From Neptuniibacter victor (lineage in GTDB: Bacteria; Pseudomonadota; Gammaproteobacteria; Pseudomonadales; Balneatricaceae): a stretch of 64,000 nucleotides of DNA. The stretch is from contig AP025763.1 of the NCBI GenBank assembly GCA_027943745.1, positions 744,001 to 808,000 on the forward strand, given 5' to 3'. Position 1 is the first letter of the stretch. Each line of letters opens with the position of its first letter. Made by a program: the position numbers and the translations under genes. A model generated the notes under the pieces. The model did no database searches. It was not told the origin of the DNA and was given only the letters and a program-made list of their open reading frames with translations. Positions 33,679 to 43,151 of the stretch are shown piece by piece.

Positions 33679-33695
33679 TTGGCATAGTTGTTGCT
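33679..33695 (+). promoter_or_regulatory. Sigma-54 promoter of glnA
   Basis: TTGGCATAGTTGTTGCT has GG (33681-33682) and GC (33693-33694) separated by exactly ten bases, with good -24 (TTGGCA) and -12 (TTGC) elements. The predicted start is near 33706, leaving a 70-base leader before glnA. Confidence 0.85.
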
Positions 33696-33775
33696 AATAT
33701 ACACACCGATGTTAATTCTGATTTCTCAAGGTTGAGCGAACTCAGCCTGGTAATTATTAAAGTGGAGAAAGTCAC

Positions 33776-35182
33776 ATGTCAGAGAAGACTCTGAATCTGA
33801 TCAAAGAAAGCGAAGCTAAGTGGATCGATATGCGTTTCACTGATTCTCATGGTAAAGAGCAGCACGTTACCATCCCTGTTTCCGATATGGGTGACGACTT
33901 CTTTGAAGAAGGCAAAATGTTCGATGGTTCATCCATCTCAGGTTGGAAAGGTATTAACGATTCCGACATGATTCTTATGCCGGATGACAGTGCAAGTGTG
34001 CTGGATCCATTCTCTGAAGCAACGACTGTTATTGTTCGTTGTGACATTGTTGAGCCTGCAACGGGTATGGGTTACGAGCGTGATCCGCGTTCTGTTGCTA
34101 AACGTGCTGAAGAATACCTAAAATCAACAGGTATTGCTGATACAGCTATGTTTGGTCCTGAGCCAGAATTCTTCGTTTTTGACGAAGTTAAATGGCACGC
34201 TGACATCAGTGGTTGTGGTTACACAATTGCATCTGAAGAAGCGTCTTGGGCTTCTAGTCACAACGTTGAAGGTGGTAACACTGGTCACCGTCCACGCGTT
34301 AAAGGCGGTTACTTCCCAGTACCACCAATCGATTCTTTGCATGATCTACGTGGCGCTATGTGTGACGCGATGGAAGCGATGGATCTACATATTGAAGTTC
34401 ACCATCACGAAGTTGCAACTGCTGGTCAGTGTGAGATTGGTGTTGGTCCAAACACGCTTACAGCTAAAGCAGACGAAGTACAGGTTCTTAAGTACTGCGT
34501 ACACAACGTTGCACACGCTTACGGCAAAACTGCTACTTTCATGCCTAAGCCTCTTGTGGGTGATAACGGTTCTGGTATGCACGTTCACATGTCTCTTTCT
34601 AAAGACGGTGTTAACTTGTTCGCTGGTGATACATATGCAGGCATGTCTGAAACTGCTCTTTACTACATTGGCGGTATTATCAAGCACGCCAAAGCACTTA
34701 ACGCGCTAACTAACTCTTCTACAAACGCATACAAGCGTCTTGTACCGGGTTTTGAAGCACCAGTTATGCTAGCTTACTCTGCTCGTAACCGTTCTGCGTC
34801 TATCCGTATCCCATACGTGACAAACCCTAAAGCGCGTCGTGTTGAAGCGCGTTTCCCTGATCCATCTGCTAACCCATACTTGTGCTTTGCTGCACTAATG
34901 ATGGCAGGTCTTGACGGTGTTAAGAACAAGATCCATCCTGGCGATGCTGCTGATAAAGATCTATATGATCTACCAGCTGAAGAAGCTGCTGAGATTCCAC
35001 AAGTTGCATCTTCTCTAGAAGAAGCTTTGGACGCTCTAGAGAATGATCGTGAGTTCCTAACAGCAGGTGGCGTATTCACTGATGACATGCTTGATGCTTT
35101 TGTTGCTCTTAAGCGTGAAGAAGTTGAGCAAGTGAACATGACTACTCACCCAGTTGAATTTGACCTGTACTACTCTGTATAA
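33776..35182 (+). CDS. glnA: Glutamine synthetase, type I
   Basis: Makes glutamine from glutamate and ammonia with ATP; the entry point of nitrogen. It has 468 residues, as in E. coli. The substrate motif [10 protein letters not shown], metal-ligand region and ATP motif [17 protein letters not shown] (in part), and the adenylylation-site Tyr in [10 protein letters not shown] are present, so it is of the adenylylated type. Codon use is strongly biased, as in highly expressed genes. It is preceded by NtrC and sigma-54 sites and followed by ntrBC. Confidence 0.99.
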   Translation: MSEKTLNLIKESEAKWIDMRFTDSHGKEQHVTIPVSDMGDDFFEEGKMFDGSSISGWKGINDSDMILMPDDSASVLDPFSEATTVIVRCDIVEPATGMGYERDPRSVAKRAEEYLKSTGIADTAMFGPEPEFFVFDEVKWHADISGCGYTIASEEASWASSHNVEGGNTGHRPRVKGGYFPVPPIDSLHDLRGAMCDAMEAMDLHIEVHHHEVATAGQCEIGVGPNTLTAKADEVQVLKYCVHNVAHAYGKTATFMPKPLVGDNGSGMHVHMSLSKDGVNLFAGDTYAGMSETALYYIGGIIKHAKALNALTNSSTNAYKRLVPGFEAPVMLAYSARNRSASIRIPYVTNPKARRVEARFPDPSANPYLCFAALMMAGLDGVKNKIHPGDAADKDLYDLPAEEAAEIPQVASSLEEALDALENDREFLTAGGVFTDDMLDAFVALKREEVEQVNMTTHPVEFDLYYSV

Positions 35183-35200
35183 GTTAGATCTCTTCTAAGA

Positions 35201-35226
35201 AAAAGCCTCCCTTGTGGAGGCTTTTT
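35201..35226 (+). terminator. Terminator of glnA
   Basis: Stem GCCTCC (35205-35210) / GGAGGC (35216-35221), preceded by A and followed by six T. Read-through into ntrBC would be needed for a glnA-ntrB-ntrC transcript. Confidence 0.85.
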
Positions 35227-35313
35227 TGTTTCTGTTGTCTAAGCTGCGTTTGCTCTTTGGCGCTTGCTATATCCTTTAACAGTTCTTCAGTTAGTCTCCA
35301 TTTCTGTTCGTTC

Positions 35314-35343
35314 CCATAAGTTGTTTAGTAATGAAACTTATGG
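35314..35343 (+). other. Inverted repeat in the glnA-ntrB gap
   Basis: CCATAAGTT (35314-35322) / AACTTATGG (35335-35343), a perfect 9-bp dyad with a 12-base centre and no T run. It could be an operator or an RNA hairpin. The rest of the 500-base gap before ntrB holds the NtrC site and sigma-54 candidates listed next; I see no gene in it. Confidence 0.5.
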
Positions 35344-35536
35344 CACGGGTGTTGTTTAGAGTGTCTGTGTTGTCCGTTCTTGTGTATTAATTATTCATCC
35401 TCATGGCCCTGTTTATTCGGAGTGGGTGTCGACCAGAACAGGTCTTTTTTTTCTTCGGCTGTCAGGCCGCATGTGGATAGCTTGTCTCTAGGTAAAGTAC
35501 TGGTGTTAGTTTTAGTGCATGTTAAATTATGGTTTT

Positions 35537-35551
35537 GCACTAATATGGTGC
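35537..35551 (+). promoter_or_regulatory. Perfect NtrC site upstream of ntrB
   Basis: GCACTAATATGGTGC fits the dyad GCACY-N5-RGTGC at all ten positions. It lies about 135 bases before the ntrB start, so NtrC probably controls its own operon. Confidence 0.8.
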
Positions 35552-35608
35552 GCTTTTATTCTGGTTAGCTAAACTAATAAGAGGGAGTTAGTAGTAATGG
35601 TGCGCTCT

Positions 35609-35652
35609 GTGGCAATTTTGACGCATTAATTAAACTTGGTTTGCTTCTTGCA
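35609..35652 (+). promoter_or_regulatory. Candidate sigma-54 promoters of ntrBC
   Basis: Two motifs have GG-N10-GC spacing. The first, 35609-35624, has a good -24 element (TGGCA) but a weak -12 element. The second, 35636-35651, has a good -12 element (TTGC) but only TTGG at -24. Either would place the perfect NtrC site about 70-110 bases upstream. Which is used is not decided by the sequence. Confidence 0.45.
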
Positions 35653-35686
35653 ATAGATAATCCAATGGTTACAGAGTAGAAGGTCG

Positions 35687-36769
35687 ATGCCAAACATAGA
35701 ATTGCATAAACATATTTTAGAAAATCTCTCTACGGCGGTGGTCCTGCTGAATGAGGGTATGGTAGTCGAGTATGCTAATCCGGCCGCTGAGATGTTATTA
35801 CAAGCGAGTTCTCGCCGTCTAAGTCAGTTATGCATTACTGAGTGGTTTGCGCTTTGTAAAGATGAGCGTGAAGACCTAAATGCATGTTTAGCAACGGGTC
35901 ACCCGTATACGCACCGTGAAGCAAAAATAGTGACGCTCAGTGGGAATCAGCTTACGGTTGATTACAGCATTAATCCGCTCTTTCTATCGGGTGGCAAGCA
36001 GCTGTTAATCGAAATCGAGGCTAGAGATCGCCTGATGAGGATTGAGCGTGAAGAGGATCTATTGACTCAGCATGCAACCGCTAGATCGCTTATTCGGGGT
36101 TTAGCGCATGAGATAAAAAACCCATTAGGTGGGATTCGAGGGGCAGCTCAGTTATTGGAGCGTGAACTGCATGATCCCAACCTCCATGACTATACCCATG
36201 TCATTATCGAAGAGGCTGATCGTCTTCGTAATTTGGTCGACCGTTTGTTGGGGCCGCGTAAGTTACCCAAATTAGAAAGCGTAAATATTCATGCGATTTT
36301 GGAGCGTGTCTGCCAGTTGGTCGAAGCTGAGACAAAAGGTGGAATCGCGTTGGAGCGTGATTATGATCCGAGTATTCCTGAATTTATTGGTGATGCAGAG
36401 CAGTTGATCCAGGCCGTGCTTAATATTTTGCGTAACAGTATGCAGGCGATGCAAAGTGCTGAGATTGGCAGACCCACCATAAAGATTAAAACACGTGCTT
36501 TTAGGCAGGTTACGTTGGGTGCAGAGAAGCATCGGTTGGTATGTTGTGTCGAAATCGTTGATAACGGCCCGGGCATTCCTGAAGATATTTTAAGTAAGAT
36601 TTTTTATCCCATGGTCAGTGGTCGTGCAGAAGGTACGGGGCTTGGGTTGTCCATAGCGCAATCCATTATTAATCAGCATCAAGGTCTAATCGAGTGCGAT
36701 ACCAGGCCGGGTGAAACAAAATTTCAATTACTAATCCCTTTGGAGCTTAATAATGAATCAGCAAGGTAA
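35687..36769 (+). CDS. ntrB: Nitrogen regulation sensor kinase NtrB (GlnL)
   Basis: Cytoplasmic histidine kinase/phosphatase that, under control of PII, sets NtrC phosphorylation. It has 360 residues. An N-terminal PAS domain (about 5-110) is followed by the phospho-acceptor H141 in LIRGLAHEIKNPLGG and the ATPase motifs DNGPGI and GTGLGLSIA. There is no membrane segment. Its end overlaps the start of ntrC by 17 bases. Confidence 0.97.
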   Translation: MPNIELHKHILENLSTAVVLLNEGMVVEYANPAAEMLLQASSRRLSQLCITEWFALCKDEREDLNACLATGHPYTHREAKIVTLSGNQLTVDYSINPLFLSGGKQLLIEIEARDRLMRIEREEDLLTQHATARSLIRGLAHEIKNPLGGIRGAAQLLERELHDPNLHDYTHVIIEEADRLRNLVDRLLGPRKLPKLESVNIHAILERVCQLVEAETKGGIALERDYDPSIPEFIGDAEQLIQAVLNILRNSMQAMQSAEIGRPTIKIKTRAFRQVTLGAEKHRLVCCVEIVDNGPGIPEDILSKIFYPMVSGRAEGTGLGLSIAQSIINQHQGLIECDTRPGETKFQLLIPLELNNESAR

Positions 36770-38177
36770 TATTTGGATTGTCGATGATGATCGCTCTATA
36801 CGCTGGGTGCTGGAAAAAGCGTTGTCAGCAGAGGGGTTATATATAGATGTATTTGAAACAGCTGATTCACTTCTGTCCCGTTTAGAGGTAGACGCTCCGG
36901 ACGCTATCATTAGTGATATAAGGATGCCTGGTACTGATGGTCTTCAGCTTCTAGAGCGCATTCAGGAGAGTCACCCAGAGGTGCCGATTATTATTATGAC
37001 GGCTCATTCTGATTTAGATTCGGCGGTTGCATCTTATCAGGGAGGAGCCTTTGAGTATCTACCTAAACCGTTTGATGTTGATGAGGCGGTAGCGCTCACT
37101 AAGCGTGCATTAGCGCATGCTATAGAGCAGCGAGAGCAGGTCGCCGAGCAAGTGATGGAAGATAGCACTGAAATCATTGGTGAGGCTCCGGCGATGCAGG
37201 AGGTTTTTCGTGCGATAGGTCGCCTTTCTCAATCAAACATTACCGTATTGATTAATGGCGAATCGGGTACAGGTAAAGAGTTAGTCGCGCATGCGTTGCA
37301 TAAGCATAGTCCTAGGAAGGAGAGGCCATTTATTCCGCTGAATATGGCCGCGATACCGGCGGATTTGATTGAGTCAGAGTTGTTTGGTCATGAAAAAGGG
37401 GCTTTCACAGGCGCAGCAGCAGCGAGGCGGGGACGATTTGAACAAGCGGATGGCGGTACGCTTTTTCTTGATGAAATAGGTGATATGCCCGCGGATGCAC
37501 AGACGAGATTGTTAAGGGTATTGGCGGATAGTGAATTCTACCGCGTTGGTGGTCATACCGCGGTCAAGGTTGATGTCCGTATCATTGCTGCGACTCATCA
37601 GAATTTAGAAAAGCTGGTTGAGCAGGGGCGTTTTCGAGAAGATCTTTTTCATCGCTTAAATGTTATACGCGTTCATCTGCCGACCTTGTCACAGCGGCGT
37701 GAAGATATTCCACGTTTAGCGCGACATTTTTTGAATACATCAGCTGAAGAGCTGAGTGTGGAGCCGAAGCTGTTAGCAAGTGACACAGAGCAATACATCT
37801 GTAATCTAGCGTGGCCTGGAAATGTTCGACAGCTTGAGAATACTTGTCGCTGGTTAACAGTGATGGCCACAGGGCGAGAAGTGTTGATCGACGATCTACC
37901 GCCTGAATTGATGGAGCAAAGCGGTGGTGAATTTGTTTCTGGTGGTAATTGGGAGCAAGCATTAAGAAATTGGGCTGATCAGCAGTTGAGCTTAGGTCAG
38001 CGAGAACTCTTAGATACAGCGGTTCCTGCATTTGAAAAAATTATGATTGAGACTGCGTTGAAACATACCGCTGGTCGTCGTCGTGAAGCAGCAGAATTAT
38101 TGGGTTGGGGGCGAAATACTCTGACACGTAAAATTAAAGAGCTAGGAATGGATGACGATCAGGAAGATGTTGCTTAA
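36753..38177 (+). CDS. ntrC: Nitrogen regulator NtrC (GlnG)
   Basis: Sigma-54 activator of nitrogen-starvation genes. It has 474 residues. The receiver domain has acceptor D55 ([10 protein letters not shown]). The AAA+ domain has Walker A GESGTGKE at 169-176, the sigma-54 contact loop GAFTGA at 216-221 and Walker [14 protein letters not shown] Fis-type helix-turn-helix lies at the end ([19 protein letters not shown]). It is translated from inside ntrB with GGAG upstream. Confidence 0.98.
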   Translation: MNQQGNIWIVDDDRSIRWVLEKALSAEGLYIDVFETADSLLSRLEVDAPDAIISDIRMPGTDGLQLLERIQESHPEVPIIIMTAHSDLDSAVASYQGGAFEYLPKPFDVDEAVALTKRALAHAIEQREQVAEQVMEDSTEIIGEAPAMQEVFRAIGRLSQSNITVLINGESGTGKELVAHALHKHSPRKERPFIPLNMAAIPADLIESELFGHEKGAFTGAAAARRGRFEQADGGTLFLDEIGDMPADAQTRLLRVLADSEFYRVGGHTAVKVDVRIIAATHQNLEKLVEQGRFREDLFHRLNVIRVHLPTLSQRREDIPRLARHFLNTSAEELSVEPKLLASDTEQYICNLAWPGNVRQLENTCRWLTVMATGREVLIDDLPPELMEQSGGEFVSGGNWEQALRNWADQQLSLGQRELLDTAVPAFEKIMIETALKHTAGRRREAAELLGWGRNTLTRKIKELGMDDDQEDVA

Positions 38178-38228
38178 TCTGATTGTTGCCACCTTGTAGA
38201 ACAACCTTCAACTTATATTTCCTATATA

Positions 38229-38261
38229 ATCCCCGCTGCATAAATGCTGTGGGGATTTTTT
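38229..38261 (+). promoter_or_regulatory. Hairpin covering the trmL ribosome binding site
   Basis: ATCCCC (about 38229-38234) pairs with GGGGAT (about 38251-38256), with a shorter inner stem (GC, GCA/TGC) broken by one mismatch. It is followed by six T directly before the trmL ATG. A TATAAT lies at 38225-38230. The GGGGA in the 3' arm is also the only Shine-Dalgarno of trmL. The element could be the ntrC terminator, a translation-control hairpin, or both. Confidence 0.5.
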
Positions 38262-38732
38262 ATGTTACATGTCGTTCTTTTTGAGCCTGAAATTCCGCCG
38301 AATACGGGAAATATTATCCGTTTATGTGCGAACACTGGTTTTCATCTACATTTAGTGGAGCCCCTAGGCTTTGAGCTTGATGATAAACGTCTGCGGCGTG
38401 CGGGTTTGGATTATCATGAGTTTGCTGCGGTTAAGATTCATCCGGATTTAGACAGTTGTTTGGCTGCGATTCAGCCGCGTAAGGTGTGGGCGCTGACAAC
38501 AAAAGGGACGGTGATGCATGTAGATGCTGATTTTCAAGCGGGGGATGTGCTATTGCTTGGACCTGAAACTCGAGGCCTACCGCCAGAGGTTAGGGAGGGG
38601 CTGCCTAGTGAGCAGTGGTTGAGATTACCTATGGGGGCAGATAGCCGTAGTCTCAATCTCTCAAATGCTTGTGCTATTGTTGTATATGAGGCATGGCGAC
38701 AACAGGGTTTTGTCGGAGCTGTTGATAGCTAA
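38262..38732 (+). CDS. trmL: tRNA (cytidine/uridine-34-2'-O)-methyltransferase TrmL
   Basis: SPOUT methyltransferase that 2'-O-methylates the wobble base of tRNA-Leu isoacceptors. It has 156 residues from the ATG at 38262. [20 protein letters not shown] (first 20 residues) and the SAM-knot motifs [12 protein letters not shown] and [17 protein letters not shown] are diagnostic. An in-frame ATG six codons earlier lies upstream of the Shine-Dalgarno and is not the start. Confidence 0.95.
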   Translation: MLHVVLFEPEIPPNTGNIIRLCANTGFHLHLVEPLGFELDDKRLRRAGLDYHEFAAVKIHPDLDSCLAAIQPRKVWALTTKGTVMHVDADFQAGDVLLLGPETRGLPPEVREGLPSEQWLRLPMGADSRSLNLSNACAIVVYEAWRQQGFVGAVDS

Positions 38733-38773
38733 TATCACTCAATGCAATTGGATGCTTAATAATAGGTTGATCT

Positions 38774-39106
38774 ATGCAATATGCTTTTATCATCACTAAG
38801 ATCGATTCCTACTTATCTGAGTCAGGGGGAGAGCTTTTTTGTCTAAATGTGATAGACCATCAAGAGCGAACCGTTTCGTTATATGGTGTTGCAGATCAGC
38901 AAATTAATATACAGGCATTAAAGGGTCAGGTATTGCCGGTGGTTATGCTGTCGGATCATGTGGATTTGCCAATAACCGAGAAGGTGACGATTCCCCCGAC
39001 TGCGCTTGTGAGTATTGTGCCTATCGCGGCAAATGCGATAGATGGCGTTTTGGCGGCGGGTAAGGCGGAAGATATTCTACAAAGCCTTTCATTAAAATCA
39101 TGCTAG
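38774..39106 (+). CDS. Hypothetical protein, family not recognised
   Basis: Protein of 110 residues with no signal peptide, membrane span or known motif. It appears to be a beta-rich N-terminal half (MQYAFIITKIDSYL, ELFCLNVIDHQERTVSLYGV) with a helical end. AGGTTGAT upstream gives a reasonable start. It lies between trmL and a secreted carboxypeptidase and may share their transcript. No function can be assigned. Confidence 0.65.
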   Translation: MQYAFIITKIDSYLSESGGELFCLNVIDHQERTVSLYGVADQQINIQALKGQVLPVVMLSDHVDLPITEKVTIPPTALVSIVPIAANAIDGVLAAGKAEDILQSLSLKSC

Positions 39107-39158
39107 AATACGCAGCTTGATTAATTTGTGACCAGATTGGGTCGTTTTGGCCATTAAT

Positions 39159-40055
39159 ATGTTTAAACGTTTTTCCATATCGCTGTCTTTAGCGTGTTGT
39201 TTGTCTGCGCTTCTCTTTCCTTTTCAAAGTGTCTCAGGTGAGGTCGTTCATCCTGATGTTGATAAAGTATGTCAGCAAGTAGGGCGAAAGCTTGCGAGTG
39301 TATCAACCAAAGAGTGTCTTAAGCTCGAATACCTTCCACCTCGATACTACTCCGTAAATGGTAGAGCCATCTTAGAAACACATTTTCCTGCAAGCGAAGG
39401 GAACAAAGATGCCCCACGCATATTATTTATCGGCGGTATTCATGGTGATGAATACTCTAGTGTGAGTGTGACATTTAAATGGTTGAAAACACTGCAGCGC
39501 TATCACAGTGGCGCCTTTGACTGGCACTTCTTACCGGTCCTGAATCCTGATGGGCTTTTGCAGAGAAAATCTACTCGTGTTAATGCTAATAAAGTCGATT
39601 TAAATCGGAACTTTAGGCCTGCCCCAGAGTTTCCAGAGCCGTTAGCGCATTGGCAGAAACGTGCTAAGAAACGATTAAGGTATTACCCCGGTCACCAACC
39701 GTTAAGTGAGCCAGAAAGTCGTGTTATTCACGAATTGATCGATTCCTATAAGCCTACTGTGATTGTTTCTGTACATGCCCCTCATGGCATTCTCGACTTT
39801 GATGGTGGTATTCAGCCGCCCCGTAAGTTAGGTCCTTTACATCTGAGGCAGTTAGGCACTTATCCAGGTTCTTTGGGGAATTATGGTTGGTTTGTAAAAA
39901 ATATTCCGGTCGTGACGATAGAGCTACCTTACGCGGGTATTATGCCTAAAAAGAGAGATATCGATAAAATGTGGACAGATTTGGTGCGCTGGTTGAAATA
40001 CAAAGCAAAACGAAATGCAGGTGCTGTTGCGACAGTAAATGGTGTGTCCAAATAG
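39159..40055 (+). CDS. Secreted M14-family zinc carboxypeptidase (murein peptide amidase-like)
   Basis: Predicted periplasmic zinc peptidase of 298 residues from the ATG at 39159; a TTG four codons earlier is less likely. A signal peptide is seen at residues 1-27 (FSISLSLACCLSALLFPF). The zinc ligands are in GGIHGDE (HxxE) and SVHAP (His), the substrate Asn-Arg pair is in DLNRNF, and the catalytic Glu is in VTIELPYAG. LNPDG is also conserved. The closest idea is MpaA-like cleavage of murein peptides, but the exact substrate cannot be read from the sequence. Confidence 0.8.
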   Translation: MFKRFSISLSLACCLSALLFPFQSVSGEVVHPDVDKVCQQVGRKLASVSTKECLKLEYLPPRYYSVNGRAILETHFPASEGNKDAPRILFIGGIHGDEYSSVSVTFKWLKTLQRYHSGAFDWHFLPVLNPDGLLQRKSTRVNANKVDLNRNFRPAPEFPEPLAHWQKRAKKRLRYYPGHQPLSEPESRVIHELIDSYKPTVIVSVHAPHGILDFDGGIQPPRKLGPLHLRQLGTYPGSLGNYGWFVKNIPVVTIELPYAGIMPKKRDIDKMWTDLVRWLKYKAKRNAGAVATVNGVSK

Positions 40056-40070
40056 CTTTAGATCTTAAGG

Positions 40071-40101
40071 CATAAAAAACGGAGCTTAGGCTCCGTTTTT
40101 T
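40071..40101. terminator. Bidirectional terminator between the M14 peptidase and secB
   Basis: A run, stem ACGGAGC, loop TTAG, stem GCTCCGT, T run; serves both converging units. Confidence 0.9.
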
Positions 40102-40128
40102 ATGCTGCTACAGTACTCTAACTAAGCC

Positions 40129-40614
40129 TTAGTGCTGTGCTTCTTCGCCAGATTGCTGCTGAGCTTGAGCCATCTGTTGAGCGTAGAGTGCGTCAAAGTT
40201 AACAGGTGCCAGCATCAGTGCTGGGAAGCTTGCTTTAACAACCATTGCATCAATTGCTTCTCGCGCATATGGGAAAAGGATGCTTGGGCAGAAAGCGCCT
40301 AGCGTGTGATGCATCTCTTGCTCACCTAAACCGGAGATTGCAAAGATGCCGCCTTGCTGAAGTTCTACTAAAAATGCAGTTTTCTCATCATTTTTAACAG
40401 TAACGGTTAACGTTAGTACAACTTCAAAAGCGTTATCGCCGACTTGATTTGTCTGCGTGTTCATCTCTAGGCCGACTTCAGGCTGCCATGGGCTCATGAA
40501 TATTTCAGGCGCATTTGGCGATTCAAAAGATGCATCTTTAATGTAAACGCGTTGTACTGAAAATTGTGGGCCTTGCTCTTCTTGAGATGCTGTATTTTGT
40601 TCGTTATCAGCCAT
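40129..40614 (-). CDS. secB: Protein-export chaperone SecB
   Basis: Tetrameric chaperone that keeps precursors unfolded and hands them to SecA. It has 161 residues with the family core [19 protein letters not shown] and the SecA-contact beta-sheet region. The C-terminus is acidic. It is the last gene of a minus-strand unit with grxC and a rhodanese protein, the usual order next to gpmI. Confidence 0.97.
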   Translation of the reverse strand: MADNEQNTASQEEQGPQFSVQRVYIKDASFESPNAPEIFMSPWQPEVGLEMNTQTNQVGDNAFEVVLTLTVTVKNDEKTAFLVELQQGGIFAISGLGEQEMHHTLGAFCPSILFPYAREAIDAMVVKASFPALMLAPVNFDALYAQQMAQAQQQSGEEAQH

Positions 40615-40636
40615 GTTGAGTCCTTAGAGTTATAAT

Positions 40637-40894
40637 TTAGTTGGCGCTTATTAGTGCATCAAGTTCGCCTTGGCGTTCAAGGGCAAACATTTCATCACAG
40701 CCACCAATAGGTGTTTCACCAATAAAAATCTGTGGAACTGTACGACCGCCGCTTAGCTTGGTCATCTCTTGGCGCTTCTCTTGATCGCCATCCACTTTGA
40801 TTTCGGTGTATTTAATCTGTTTTTTGTCGAGCAACATTTTGGCGCGAATACAGAAAGGGCACCAAGCTGTTGTATAAATAGTGACATCTTTCAT
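40637..40894 (-). CDS. grxC: Glutaredoxin 3
   Basis: Glutathione-dependent thiol-disulfide oxidoreductase of 85 residues. The active site is C12-P-F-C15 (AWCPFC), and the glutathione-binding TVPQIFIG (cis-Pro) and GGCDE motifs are present. It is 22 bases upstream of secB on the same strand. Confidence 0.97.
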   Translation of the reverse strand: MKDVTIYTTAWCPFCIRAKMLLDKKQIKYTEIKVDGDQEKRQEMTKLSGGRTVPQIFIGETPIGGCDEMFALERQGELDALISAN

Positions 40895-40900
40895 CTGATA

Positions 40901-41314
40901 TTACTTCACGATTGGAAGGCTTTGGCCCTTCCACTCGGTCATGCCGCCAGAAAGTCGAACGGCATTTTCAAAGCCGGATGCTTTGAGCTTTTTAGTTGCA
41001 GATCCAGCCGCTTGGCCTAAATTGCAAACAACGATGATTGGGCGTTGCTGATATTTAGACAGTTCGTCCATTCGACGGTCTAGATCAGACAGTGGAATGT
41101 GTTTAGCACCCGTTATATGCCCAGTCGCCCACTCTTTTTTAGGGCGAATATCAACAATAATGGCGTTTTCTTTGTTTATAAGATTAGTCGCTTGGGCAGG
41201 AGTAACGGCTTTGCCTGCTTTGCTGCGCTCAAAAACTAAAAACATCACTAAGGTGAGAACCCAAGCTGCAACCATAAACGGATGATTGCTAACAAACTCG
41301 ATTACTTGTTCCAT
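40901..41314 (-). CDS. yibN: Membrane-anchored rhodanese-like protein (YibN-like)
   Basis: Rhodanese domain behind one N-terminal membrane span (about residues 12-28). It has 137 residues from MEQVIEFV; an in-frame start 15 codons further upstream would put charged residues before the span and is not favoured. The active-site loop is C97-NLGQAA (IVVCNLGQAAGSA). Its gene order with grxC, secB and gpmI is conserved. Its role is not settled; a link with membrane protein insertion has been proposed for YibN. Confidence 0.88.
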   Translation of the reverse strand: MEQVIEFVSNHPFMVAAWVLTLVMFLVFERSKAGKAVTPAQATNLINKENAIIVDIRPKKEWATGHITGAKHIPLSDLDRRMDELSKYQQRPIIVVCNLGQAAGSATKKLKASGFENAVRLSGGMTEWKGQSLPIVK

Positions 41315-41552
41315 TACGTATCCAATAGGGCCACTTAATTGGCAGCCAATAAAAAACAATCACGGATGCTATTGATCCACTATGAGGGGCAATAGTATAC
41401 CTTGCGTTTTTTGACGGTATAAGGGGATATATGGGCGAAAATGGTGAATTAGTTGGATTTATTGCTTTGATAGGGCTGATTCATAGCCTTATGAAGGCTT
41501 TCAACGTAAAATCAGCGTTCATTTTATCCGTTTAATACAGAATCCGGCAGAT

Positions 41553-43100
41553 ATGACACTAAAGCGCGCAACGAAAGCTCTTCTTATTCTTGATGGCTAT
41601 GGCATCGAAAGTTCAGAGTCCTCCGCTATTCAAGCAGCGAATACACCCGTTTGGGATACTCTTCTCGCGAGTAACCCCAATGCTCGAATTCAAACTTCTG
41701 GTATGGCTGTTGGGCTGCCTGAAGGGCAGATGGGTAACTCCGAAGTGGGTCATATGAATATTGGCGCTGGTCGAGTTGTTTACCAAAATTTTACCCGTAT
41801 TTCTAAGGCGATTGAGGATGGTGATTTCTTCGAGAATACTGCCCTTATTAACGGGATGGATGCTGCAATTTCCGCAGGTAAAGCGGTACATATCTTTGGT
41901 CTTCTCTCTCCAGGTGGTGTGCATAGCCATGAAGGGCATATTTGTGCGTTGCTAGAAATGGCGGTTCAGCGTGGCGCTAAAAAGCTTTATATCCATGGAA
42001 TATTAGACGGGCGAGATATGCCGCCGCGCTCAGCAGAGCCTTCAATTGCTTTGATTGAGCAGAAACTTGCCGAATTAGGTGTGGGCGCTATCGCTTCGGT
42101 AGCCGGGCGTTATTTCAGCATGGATAGAGATAACCGATGGGATCGAGTTCAGCTAGGTTATGATGCGATGGCCATGGGTGTCGCGCCATGCTCTGCATCT
42201 AGTGCGCTTGAGGCATTAACCGCTGCTTATTCTCGCGATGAGAACGATGAATTTGTACAAGCAACCGTTATCGTAAATGAGCAGGGGCCTGTTGGAACTG
42301 TTGATGATGGTGATGCACTTATCTGTGCCAATTTCCGTCCTGACCGTGCGCGCGAAATTACCCGTGCTTTCACTGAAGGGGATCAGTTTTCGGGCTTTGT
42401 TAGAGGTAAAGTGCCGCAGCTTTCTAGTTTTGTCATGCTGACGCAATACGCATCAGATATCAAAGCTGACTGCGCATACCCACCGCAAGAGATCTCTAAT
42501 GATCTTGGGGAATACCTGTCAGGTTTAGGCCGCACGCAACTGCGTATTGCTGAAACAGAAAAGTATGCCCATGTGACATTCTTCTTTAATGGTGGTCAAG
42601 AAGAGGTTTATCCAGGTGAAGATCGTATCTTGGTACCTTCTCCGGATGTCGCTACTTATGACTTGCAGCCAGAGATGAGCGCTCCTGAAGTCACAGCTAA
42701 GCTGGTGGAGGCTATCAAAAGCGGTAAATACGATTTAATCGTTTGTAACTATGCTAATGGCGATATGGTTGGTCATACCGGCAAATTTGATGCAGCTGTA
42801 CAAGCGTGTGAGGTGGTTGATAATAGCATCAAACAAGTGCTAGAAGCCTTAAAAGAGGTGGATGGGGAAGCGCTTATCACTGCTGATCATGGCAACGTTG
42901 AGTTGATGGTAAATCCTGAAACTGGGCAGCCGCATACCTCTCATACTATCTGGCCTGTTGCCCTAATCTATGATGGGCCTAGAAAAAACAGCTTGAATTT
43001 AGCGGATGGGGCATTGTGCGATTTGGCACCAACACTATTGGCGCTGATGGACCTTGAGCCGCCAGAAGATATGGATGGAACTTCTTTGCTTTCATTCTGA
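41553..43100 (+). CDS. gpmI: 2,3-bisphosphoglycerate-independent phosphoglycerate mutase
   Basis: Manganese enzyme that interconverts 3- and 2-phosphoglycerate in glycolysis. It has 515 residues. The phosphoserine nucleophile S63 lies in GNSEVGHMN, and metal and substrate motifs [34 protein letters not shown] and ITADHGN are all present. A terminator follows before envC. Confidence 0.98.
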   Translation: MTLKRATKALLILDGYGIESSESSAIQAANTPVWDTLLASNPNARIQTSGMAVGLPEGQMGNSEVGHMNIGAGRVVYQNFTRISKAIEDGDFFENTALINGMDAAISAGKAVHIFGLLSPGGVHSHEGHICALLEMAVQRGAKKLYIHGILDGRDMPPRSAEPSIALIEQKLAELGVGAIASVAGRYFSMDRDNRWDRVQLGYDAMAMGVAPCSASSALEALTAAYSRDENDEFVQATVIVNEQGPVGTVDDGDALICANFRPDRAREITRAFTEGDQFSGFVRGKVPQLSSFVMLTQYASDIKADCAYPPQEISNDLGEYLSGLGRTQLRIAETEKYAHVTFFFNGGQEEVYPGEDRILVPSPDVATYDLQPEMSAPEVTAKLVEAIKSGKYDLIVCNYANGDMVGHTGKFDAAVQACEVVDNSIKQVLEALKEVDGEALITADHGNVELMVNPETGQPHTSHTIWPVALIYDGPRKNSLNLADGALCDLAPTLLALMDLEPPEDMDGTSLLSF

Positions 43101-43110
43101 ATAAACACTC

Positions 43111-43139
43111 AAAAGGGATAACATGTTATCCCTTTTTTT
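43111..43139 (+). terminator. Terminator of gpmI
   Basis: Nearly perfect palindrome AAAAGGGATAACATGTTATCCC followed by seven T (only the outer 20 bases matter). The envC start lies 13 bases after it. Confidence 0.88.
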
Positions 43140-43151
43140 ATTGATACTTAT

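Noticed and set aside
34134-34709. 191-codon frame inside glnA in another frame
   Set aside because: Shadow of the strongly biased glnA codons; composition (Leu/Val/Thr runs) is not protein-like.
35380-35568. 62-codon frame between glnA and ntrB
   Set aside because: It overlaps the perfect NtrC site and has no ribosome binding site; treated as regulatory DNA.
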